Shown here piece after piece: positions 25,066 to 31,279 of a stretch of 55,998 nucleotides of DNA (the stretch's first letter is position 1; each line of letters begins with the position of its first letter). The notes below the pieces were generated by a model. That model had not been told where the DNA came from and did not search any database. It was given only the letters and a program-made list of their open reading frames with translations. Made by a program: the position numbers and the translations under genes. Origin of the DNA: Micrococcales bacterium (GTDB lineage: Bacteria > Actinomycetota > Actinomycetes > Actinomycetales > Cellulomonadaceae); NCBI GenBank assembly GCA_009777345.1, contig WRMB01000021.1, positions 1 through 55,998 of the forward strand, in the 5' to 3' direction.

Positions 25066-25082
25066 TAATCATCGGATGATTA
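25066..25082. promoter_or_regulatory. TAATCATC-G-GATGATTA palindrome upstream of kinase gene
   Basis: A perfect 17-base palindrome (8-bp arms around one base) lies 40 bases before the kinase GTG start, in A/T-rich DNA. Its position and symmetry fit an operator, for example for a GntR-type sugar regulator (inference). A 13-base version recurs at 23511-23523. Confidence 0.5.
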
Positions 25083-25121
25083 TGCCGCTGGCTGGTCAGG
25101 TCGGCTGGCTATCGTCAGGGT

Positions 25122-25799
25122 GTGGATCTGCCTGGGCCTGGCTTCGACGACTCGGCGACGATGACGTCGTGGACGGGCGTCCGCGCGGCGGTGGACCGGC
25201 TGCTCGGTGCTGCCGACCGGGTGCTGCTGGGGATCGTCGGACCGCCTGGCGTGGGCAAGTCGACCCTGGCCGCCGCGGTGGTGCGGTACGCGGGCGCGGC
25301 GGCCGTGGGGGTGCCGATGGACGGGTTCCACCTGGCCGACGCCGAGCTCGACCGCCTGGGGCGGCGCGGACGCAAGGGTGCTGTCGACACGTTCGACGGC
25401 TATGGGTACGTGGCGCTGCTGGTCCGGATCCGGGCGGAGACCGGTAGCGTCGTGTATGCGCCAGCGTTCGACCGGGACCTTGAACAGCCTGTCGCCGGAG
25501 CGGTCGCGGTGCCGCCGACCGCGCGGTTGGTGGTCACCGAGGGCAACTACCTGCTCGACCGTGAAGCGCCGTGGGACCAGGTCGTGGCACTGCTCGACGA
25601 GACCTGGTACGTCCACCTGGACGACGGGGTGCGCCGGAAGCGGCTCGTCGCCCGTCACCGACGGTTCGGCAGACCGCCTGCCGGTGCGCGGGCGTGGGAG
25701 CAGACCGTGGACCAGCCCAACGCACTGCGGGTCGCCGCTGCCCGTGGCCGGGCCGACCGCGTCGTCGACCTGTCGGCCTTCGACCTGCTAGGGACGTAG
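25122..25799 (+). CDS. Nucleoside/nucleotide kinase family protein (PRK/uridine-kinase-like, FrcK type)
   Basis: 225-aa P-loop kinase. Walker A is GIVGPPGVGKSTLAAAV (about residues 37-53). The family signature VPMDGFHLADAELDRLGRRGRKGAVDTFDGYGYV follows, as in phosphoribulokinase/uridine kinase-like enzymes often found with sugar transporters; then VVTEGNYLLDREAPWDQV and a lid with RKRLVARHRRFGRPPAGARAW. The protein ends in DQPNALRVAAARGRADRVVDLS, typical of the FrcK-like branch. It likely phosphorylates a sugar or nucleoside with ATP in the cytoplasm; the substrate is unknown. A second in-frame start (ATG 25161) is possible. Confidence 0.8.
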   Translation: MDLPGPGFDDSATMTSWTGVRAAVDRLLGAADRVLLGIVGPPGVGKSTLAAAVVRYAGAAAVGVPMDGFHLADAELDRLGRRGRKGAVDTFDGYGYVALLVRIRAETGSVVYAPAFDRDLEQPVAGAVAVPPTARLVVTEGNYLLDREAPWDQVVALLDETWYVHLDDGVRRKRLVARHRRFGRPPAGARAWEQTVDQPNALRVAAARGRADRVVDLSAFDLLGT

Positions 25800-25863
25800 C
25801 TGCTGCCTGCTCGACGGTCTGTCGCCCCGGCTGCGGGGTGCCCGGCGGGTCGGCACCTGTACG

Positions 25864-25878
25864 GGTAACCGGGTTGCC
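25864..25878. promoter_or_regulatory. Candidate MarR operator
   Basis: GGTAACC-G-GGTTGCC is an inverted repeat with six of seven pairs matched, 39 bases before the marR start, just ahead of a TATCAT sequence that could serve as a -10 element. Autoregulation at such sites is common for MarR proteins. Confidence 0.3.
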
Positions 25879-25916
25879 TATCATCGGGTGTCCGTCGTCG
25901 ACCGAGAAGGGGTGCC

Positions 25917-26372
25917 ATGGACGACCTCGTCACCAAGAGCCGTGTCTTCGCCGCGATCTTCATCCTCGCGAACCGGATGCAGATGCTCGGTGACGCGATG
26001 GACCCCCGGGTGACCACCAAGCAGTGGGGCGTCCTGGAGGCCGTCGACAAGGCCGAACGGCCCGACCCGTCGCTGTCCGAGATCGCGCAGATGGTCGGTA
26101 CCAGTCGGCAGAACGTCAAGAAGCTCGTCGTCGCGCTGGAACATGAGGGTCTGGTGCGGCTCCGGCGCGATCCGGACGACGCCCGTGCCACCCGGGTCAC
26201 CAAGACCGACGAGTGCCGTCGTCACCTCGCCGCCCGTGACGTCACCGAACGCGCGTTCCTCGCCGACCTGTTCGACGGCGTGCCGCCGGATGTGGTCGAC
26301 GGTCTCGTCGAGGGTCTGGCCCACCTCCTGGACAACGTCGCCCGCATGGAAGACGCCGACCTAGCCGAGTGA
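25917..26372 (+). CDS. MarR-family transcriptional regulator
   Basis: 151-aa winged-helix regulator. Helix 1 (VTKSRVFAAIFILANRMQMLGDAM) and the C-terminal helices (LFDGVPPDVVDGLVEGLAHLLDNVARM) form the dimer interface. The DNA-binding wing core is SLSEIAQMVGTSRQNVKKLVVALEHEGLVRLRRDPDDARATRVTKT, with the DPDDAR wing motif of the family. The ATG start follows AAGGGG. It is convergent with the SDR gene across a long hairpin. The ligand and regulon are unknown; the nearby SDR/GNAT pair or the gene itself may be targets. Confidence 0.9.
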   Translation: MDDLVTKSRVFAAIFILANRMQMLGDAMDPRVTTKQWGVLEAVDKAERPDPSLSEIAQMVGTSRQNVKKLVVALEHEGLVRLRRDPDDARATRVTKTDECRRHLAARDVTERAFLADLFDGVPPDVVDGLVEGLAHLLDNVARMEDADLAE

Positions 26373-26393
26373 GACCTCCTTGTTGCTCTGTGC

Positions 26394-26455
26394 GGTCATT
26401 CATAGATCACAAAGTCGTTCAGACGACTGAACGACTTTGTGATCTATGAACGACC
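26394..26455. terminator. Very long hairpin between convergent marR and SDR genes
   Basis: Arms 26399-26422 and 26427-26450 are perfectly complementary over 24 bp with a 4-base loop (ACGA); including one A:C mismatch the stem is 29 bp. It is far more A/T-rich (TTCATAGATCACAAAG...) than the surrounding DNA. Placement between two convergent stops suggests a bidirectional terminator. Confidence 0.7.
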
Positions 26456-26464
26456 TGGCGGGGG

Positions 26465-27289
26465 TTACGCCAGCCCCAGCATCTCGGCCGACCGTTCCCA
26501 GTGCTGGCGTACCAGGTCGTCGTCGTACGCCTGGGGGTTGGTGCGGCTGATGCGCCGGTTGGAACCGTAGAACTCGCCGGACACCCAGGTCTCGCCGGGG
26601 GTGCCGTCGACGAAATGGGTGAGGTTGCGGCCACCCCGCTCGGACGAGATCAAGAACACCCTCAGCCAGGTGTGGTAGACCCGCTTGAAGATGTGCGTGG
26701 TGTCCGCGGCGAAGTTCGTGGCGACGTTGCCCGGGTGGAAGGCCACCGCGTTCAGCCCCTGGTCGTGGTAGCGGGCGTGCAGCCCACGGGTGAACAGGAT
26801 GTTCGCCAGCTTGGAGTCGCCGTACGCCTTGGTCGGAGTAAAGCTGTCCCAGTCGTTCAGGTCCTCGATGTCCAGACGGCCGAACAGGCGGGCGCCGACG
26901 CTGGACGTGTTGACGACCGCCGCCCGGCTGGCCAGCAGCACGTCCATCAGCTCGTGGGTCAGCAGGAAAGCGGCCAGGTGGTTGACCTGGAACGTGCGCT
27001 CGAAACCGTCCACGGTGCGGTGCGGCCCGGAGAAGAACCCACCGGCGTTGTGGGCCAGGACGTCGATACGGTCGCACTCCGCCCTCAGCTCGGCGGCCAG
27101 GCGGCGGACGTCGTCCAGACGTTCGAAATCGGCCAGGAAGCAGCGTTCGACCCCGATCTGCTCGGCCACGGCTCTCGTCTTGGGCTCTGACCGGCCGACC
27201 AGCAGCAACCGGTGCCCGTCCCGTGCCAGGTCTGCGGCGGCGGCCGCTCCGATACCGTCACTGGCCCCGGTCAGGACGATGGTCTTCAT
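26465..27289 (-). CDS. Short-chain dehydrogenase/reductase (retinol-dehydrogenase-like)
   Basis: 274-aa SDR with Rossmann cofactor motif TGASDGIG (residues 8-15), LVGRSEP suggesting NADP(H) preference, LAHNAGG (NNAG variant), the catalytic Ser in VVNTSSVGARLFG, and YGDSKLAN with Tyr and Lys of the YxxxK triad. The C-terminal region with a WVSGEFYGSNRR segment is like the retinol-dehydrogenase/light-dependent-protochlorophyllide-reductase branch. It lies 31 bases downstream of the GNAT gene and is likely in the same transcript. The substrate is unknown. Confidence 0.88.
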   Translation of the reverse strand: MKTIVLTGASDGIGAAAAADLARDGHRLLLVGRSEPKTRAVAEQIGVERCFLADFERLDDVRRLAAELRAECDRIDVLAHNAGGFFSGPHRTVDGFERTFQVNHLAAFLLTHELMDVLLASRAAVVNTSSVGARLFGRLDIEDLNDWDSFTPTKAYGDSKLANILFTRGLHARYHDQGLNAVAFHPGNVATNFAADTTHIFKRVYHTWLRVFLISSERGGRNLTHFVDGTPGETWVSGEFYGSNRRISRTNPQAYDDDLVRQHWERSAEMLGLA

Positions 27290-27320
27290 GGTGGCTCCTC
27301 GATCTCAGGCAGGGCCTGGG

Positions 27321-27860
27321 TCAGATGGTGGCGGACCAGCGGGACTCGATGAGAACAGGGACGTCGTCGGGGGCGGTGCGGTCGGTCAGGTGGCGCTGGG
27401 CGCCGTCGGGGCCGAGGCCGACCCCGGCCAGGAAGCGGGCGCGGGCCTCGTCGCCGTGCAGCACCCAGGTGGAGACCTCGGTGGCGCCGTCGGTGCGCAG
27501 CAGGTCGACGACGGCAGCCAGCAAGCGTGAGGCGTGGCCGGAGCGGCGGTCGTCGGGGGCGACCTCCAGGGCCAGGATGGTGCCCGCGGCGGGGGAGCCG
27601 GCCTCCGGGTCGGCGGGACGGGGGACGACCGAGGCGAAACCGACGACGCGGGGGCCGTCGCAGGCGACCAGCACCCGGTAGCCAGGGCCCGGCGGGGCGG
27701 TGATCGCCGCCTGCCACGACGCGCGCATCGCGTCCGGGTCGAGCAAGGCCAGGACGTCGGTGCCGAGCAGGTCGGCGTCGGTCCAGGCGGCCAGCTGGAT
27801 ATCGGTGATGGTCGGCTCGTCACCGGCGACGGCGGGGCGGACGAAGCGGTCAGCGGTCAC
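27321..27860 (-). CDS. GNAT-family N-acetyltransferase
   Basis: 179-aa GCN5-related acetyltransferase. The acetyl-CoA-binding motif A is seen as ILALEVAPDDRRSGHASRLLAAVVDLLRTDGATEVSTWVLHGDEARARFLAGVGLGPDGAQRH (R-x-x-G-x-A pattern). The N-terminus VRPAVAGDEPTITDIQLAAW is the usual first strand and helix. The GTG at 27860 has GGAGGA upstream; the longer frame has no similarity. It begins 53 bases after the FHA gene stop in the same direction, so it may be the tail of the PknG operon or have its own promoter. Confidence 0.85.
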   Translation of the reverse strand: MTADRFVRPAVAGDEPTITDIQLAAWTDADLLGTDVLALLDPDAMRASWQAAITAPPGPGYRVLVACDGPRVVGFASVVPRPADPEAGSPAAGTILALEVAPDDRRSGHASRLLAAVVDLLRTDGATEVSTWVLHGDEARARFLAGVGLGPDGAQRHLTDRTAPDDVPVLIESRWSATI

Positions 27861-27913
27861 AGGTTCCTCCAGTGACGGTCCGCGGGACGAGCAGTCGCAG
27901 GGGCACCCCGGCG

Positions 27914-28666
27914 TCACACCTCGCCGGGCAGGGCCTCGCGCAGCACCAGGCGGGTCCAACCACCGACGAAGACCCGGTCACCGTCGGCCAGCTCGCGACG
28001 CTGACCAGGGGTGATGGGGTCGTCGGGGAACGGTTCGCCCGCCGCGGCGACGAAGGTACCGTTGGCCGACTGGAGGTCTTCCACCCACCAGCGCTGCCCG
28101 TCGGTGGTCAGCTGGGCGTGCCGACGCGACACCGACGAGTCGGGGGTGCAGTCCACCTCGGGGTTGATGCCCCGGGAGCGCGAGGGACGGCCGACCAGGG
28201 CGGTGCGCACCCGCAGCGCTACCACCTGGGGCAGGCCGACCGACGGCAACGGGTCGTCCGGCGCGACCGGCAGGTGGTGGTACCAGTCCGGGTCGACCCA
28301 GACCTCGGCGACCCACGGTGTCGCGGTCGGCGGCGCCGACGGTACCGGGGGCGCGTCGAGGTCCGGGGCGGCCTGCGGTACGGGGCTGGACGGCGGGTTG
28401 ACGGTCGGCAGCATGCCCGTGGACAGGTCCAGCGGTGTCGGCGGGTCAGGTAGCGCGCCGGTGGTGAAGTCGTACCCGCAGCTCTCGCAGAACAGCGCCG
28501 CGGCCGGGGCCTGCGCCGCGCAGTTCGGGCAGTCCTGCGTCGCGGTCGGGTCGGCGGGCGTCGGTGCCGGGTCGTCCGGTACCGGGGGACCACCGACGGG
28601 CATCCCGCACACGTCGCAGTAGTCGTCGGACGTCGAGGTGTGCCCGGCCGGGCAGACGACGCTCAT
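27914..28666 (-). CDS. Zinc-ribbon and FHA-domain protein of the PknG operon
   Basis: 250-aa protein. The first zinc ribbon (residues 5-22: VCPAGHTSTSDDYCDVCGMPVGG) is nearly the same as those of the operon's PknG and PP2C proteins. A second ribbon is CPNCAAQAPAAALFCESCGYDF (about 46-67). After a Pro-rich linker comes an FHA domain (about 150-245) with GRPSRSRGINPEVDC, the phosphothreonine-binding SSVSRRHAQL and VEDLQSANGTFV. FHA domains bind phosphothreonine, so this protein may read PknG products, as OdhI/GarA does in related bacteria. It lacks an obvious N-terminal ETTS-type phospho-motif of GarA. The ATG overlaps the stop of the vWA gene by 4 bases. Confidence 0.85.
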   Translation of the reverse strand: MSVVCPAGHTSTSDDYCDVCGMPVGGPPVPDDPAPTPADPTATQDCPNCAAQAPAAALFCESCGYDFTTGALPDPPTPLDLSTGMLPTVNPPSSPVPQAAPDLDAPPVPSAPPTATPWVAEVWVDPDWYHHLPVAPDDPLPSVGLPQVVALRVRTALVGRPSRSRGINPEVDCTPDSSVSRRHAQLTTDGQRWWVEDLQSANGTFVAAAGEPFPDDPITPGQRRELADGDRVFVGGWTRLVLREALPGEV

Positions 28667-29940
28667 CGCCGGACCCGGCTGGTCTTGGTCGAGGCCGTGT
28701 CCAGGGCCATCTCGTCCAGCCTGGTCGCCTCGCGGCGCAGCCGCACCGTGCCGCGTTCCTCGTCGTCCACCTCGACCACCTTACGCAGCTTGCTCGTCGC
28801 CTCGTCGTTACCGGTCTCGTGCGCCAGCTGGACCGCCCGGCCCAGGCGCAAGGTCGCCGTGCCCTCGTCGCCGGCAGCCTTGGCGGCCAGGCCCTCCTGG
28901 ATGGCCTCGGCCAGCTCGGCCTGGCCGGTGTAGTGCGCCACCTCGGGGCTGATCCGGGCCGTGAGGTGCGCGTCGGACGACCAGCGGGCCTTGACCAGCC
29001 CGCTGGCCTGGACCTCGCCACCGACGACCACCTGGAACCGGGCGGCCAGCTGTTCGGTACCGACCGGGCGGGACGGCACGCGCACAGCCACGTGGTAGTC
29101 GCGCTCCTCGTCGCCCCAGTCGCCGGTGTCGATCTCGCGGATGAGCTCGGAGACGGTCACCGCCTTCGGTGTCAGGTCCTCCACGGTCGGGGCGACCCGG
29201 CGGACGAACAGCAGCCGGGCGCCCTGCGGGGTCCACACCCGCATCCGCACGTCGGGCACACCGCGGGCCATCGACGCGCGCATCACCGCTTCGAAGTCGG
29301 CAGCCAGGTCGGCCGGGTCGGCGATGAGCGCGACCTCGCCGAGCAGGGTCGAGGCGATGGACCGCAGCTCGGAGACCACCCAGTTCTGCCCGACCCCGCG
29401 GGCGTCGCACTGGAAGCTGCCCTCGACCCGGGCGAGCACCTGGCGCAGCTGGTCGACCGGCTCGGACTCGTTCTTGCCGTCCGTCAGCAGGATGGCGTGC
29501 CGCTGCGTGGTCGGGGCCGCGGCGAACGTCTCTTCGGCCAGGTCCAGCCAGGTGCTCATCGCGGTGCCGCCGGTCGCCCGCACGGCGGCGATGGCGCGCT
29601 GCGCCTCGGCCCGCGCCCCAGACTCCATCGGCACCATCGCCAGCCGGGCGTTCGGGTAGGGGAAGATGCGGTGCGCGAGGTGCGACCCGCCGATCACGGC
29701 GAACCAGGTCCCGTCGACGATCTGGTCGACGGCCACCGAAGCGGCTCGTTTGGCCGCGGCCAGCTTCTCGCCGGTCATCGACCCCGAGGTGTCGATGATG
29801 ACGATCTCCGCAGCCGCCCTGCCTGTACCACCGCCCGCGGTGCCCGCACCGGAGCACTCCACCTGGACGATCGCGTGGACGTCCGTGGCCCCTTCGGCCA
29901 AGAACTCGTTGCTGAACACCTCGGTGCTGAACGTTGCCAT
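28663..29940 (-). CDS. von Willebrand factor A domain protein (TerY-like)
   Basis: 425-aa protein with a vWA domain (about residues 45-230). The metal-ion-dependent adhesion site is complete: IVIIDTSGSMTGEKL (Asp-x-Ser-x-Ser), RATGGTAMSTWLD (Thr) and AILLTDGKNE (Asp). A beta-rich middle (RMRVWTPQGARLLFVRRVAPTVEDL) and a helical C-terminus with LAEAIQEGLAAKAAGDEGTATLRLGRAVQLA follow. There is no signal peptide, so it is cytoplasmic. Such vWA proteins coupled to a PP2C and a kinase form the TerY-P type triad described from Ter gene neighbourhoods, and often act with a AAA+ ATPase, also in this operon. The ATG at 29940 follows GGGGAAGGG. Confidence 0.88.
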   Translation of the reverse strand: MATFSTEVFSNEFLAEGATDVHAIVQVECSGAGTAGGGTGRAAAEIVIIDTSGSMTGEKLAAAKRAASVAVDQIVDGTWFAVIGGSHLAHRIFPYPNARLAMVPMESGARAEAQRAIAAVRATGGTAMSTWLDLAEETFAAAPTTQRHAILLTDGKNESEPVDQLRQVLARVEGSFQCDARGVGQNWVVSELRSIASTLLGEVALIADPADLAADFEAVMRASMARGVPDVRMRVWTPQGARLLFVRRVAPTVEDLTPKAVTVSELIREIDTGDWGDEERDYHVAVRVPSRPVGTEQLAARFQVVVGGEVQASGLVKARWSSDAHLTARISPEVAHYTGQAELAEAIQEGLAAKAAGDEGTATLRLGRAVQLAHETGNDEATSKLRKVVEVDDEERGTVRLRREATRLDEMALDTASTKTSRVRR

Positions 29941-29983
29941 GCCATCCCTTCCCCGGGTGCCCTCGCTGTGCTGATGTCCCAGG

Positions 29984-31279
29984 CTACCGGGTCGGCGAGC
30001 CGAGACGGGCCAGGACGACGGTGACATTGTCCCGGCCGCCCCGGGCGTTGACCCAGTCGACCAGGGCCCGGGCGGTGTCCAGCGGGTCGTCGCCGTGCGC
30101 CGTCGCCTGCTCGTGGACCAGCCGGGACAGGTCGTCCGCCTCCGAGCAGTAGTTCCACAGGCCGTCGGAGCACACGCACAACCAGCCCGGTCCGTCCGGC
30201 TCGCAGAACGTGACCGGCGGGTCCACCGGCGGGGCGTCCGGACCGAGCCACCGAGTGATGGCGTGCGCCTGCGGGGCGCGCTCGGCCTGCTCCCGGGTCA
30301 TACCGGCGGCGATCATCTCCTGGGCCCACGAGTCGTCCGTAGTCAGGGCCGACGCGGTGCCGGAGTCGGGCAGCCAGTAGGCCCGCGAGTCGCCCACCGA
30401 GGCCGCGGCGATCCGGCCGGAGTCGACCACCGCCGCGACGAAGGTGCACGACGGGCAGTTGTGCCCGCTCAGCTCGGCCGGTCCGGCGACCTGGGCGACC
30501 GCGTCGTTCCCCGCCCGCGCCGCGGCGACCAGCAGTACCGCCCAGTCCGGTTCGGAGGTCGCCGGAGCCTCACCGCTCGTCTCGGAGAACGCTGCCCGGG
30601 GTGGACCGAGCACCGTCACGGCGGCCCTGGCGGCGGCCTGGCTGGCCTCGTCCGAGCGCGGGACCGACGACACCCCGTCGCAGACCACGAGCGCCGCGAA
30701 CCGTCCCGGCTCGGTGGAGGCCACCATCGCCTGGGAGTCCTCGTTGCGGGTGTGCGTGACACCCCGGTCGCACACCCCGGCCACCCAGGCGGTCGGCGCC
30801 TCCTCCAGGTGGTCGCGGGGCTGGGGTGCCCGGCCGCCGCACTGGTCGCAGTAGCCGTCCGCGAACGACGTGCAGCCGCACTGCGGGCAGGGCAGCGGCA
30901 TACCGCGCACCGGGGTCAGAGTATCGTCCGGCTCCTCGTCGAGCCGGGCACCGCACTCCTCGCAGAACGTGACAGCGGGGACCGTCGCCCCGCACGACGG
31001 GCAGTCGACCGGTACCTCGGCCGCGTCGGCAGGCTCGGTCTCGTCGGGCTCACCGGACTGCGCACCGGTGCTGATACCGGTGTCGGCGAAGGACGGGTCG
31101 GGCTCGGACGTACCAGATCCGGGCTCGTCGGATTCGGTCGCATCAGGTTCGGGCGTCGGCCCGGCGCTCGTCACGTCCGGGTCAGCGTTCCCCCCCGAGC
31201 TCTCCGCCGGGTCTGTCTCTGGGTTGGTCTGCGGGCTCATCGTGCGGCTCTCCTCTGGGTTCTTCTCTGGGTCCGTCAT
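29984..31279 (-). CDS. PP2C-family serine/threonine phosphatase with N-terminal zinc ribbons
   Basis: 431-aa protein. An acidic disordered N-terminus (about residues 1-95) leads into two zinc ribbons, CPSCGATVPAVTFCEECGARL and CPQCGCTSFADGYCDQCGG. The PP2C domain (about 185-430) has the metal-binding motifs VCDRGVTHTRNEDS, VVCDGVSS, ASVGDSRAYW, CSDGLWNY and RDNVTVVLARLG. It would remove phosphates from Ser/Thr targets of the adjacent kinase. The ATG overlaps the pknG stop by 4 bases, and the gap to the vWA gene is 43 bases. A short CNCPSC-like insert (SGHNCPSCTFVAAVV) is in the domain. No membrane segment, unlike PstP, so it is a soluble partner. Confidence 0.92.
   Translation of the reverse strand: MTDPEKNPEESRTMSPQTNPETDPAESSGGNADPDVTSAGPTPEPDATESDEPGSGTSEPDPSFADTGISTGAQSGEPDETEPADAAEVPVDCPSCGATVPAVTFCEECGARLDEEPDDTLTPVRGMPLPCPQCGCTSFADGYCDQCGGRAPQPRDHLEEAPTAWVAGVCDRGVTHTRNEDSQAMVASTEPGRFAALVVCDGVSSVPRSDEASQAAARAAVTVLGPPRAAFSETSGEAPATSEPDWAVLLVAAARAGNDAVAQVAGPAELSGHNCPSCTFVAAVVDSGRIAAASVGDSRAYWLPDSGTASALTTDDSWAQEMIAAGMTREQAERAPQAHAITRWLGPDAPPVDPPVTFCEPDGPGWLCVCSDGLWNYCSEADDLSRLVHEQATAHGDDPLDTARALVDWVNARGGRDNVTVVLARLGSPTR

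Noticed and set aside
24710..25072. Leftward frame of 120 codons across the tRNA-Ala gene
   Set aside because: It includes translated tRNA sequence (VAQLVAHLHGMQGVVGSSPISS), a common annotation artefact.
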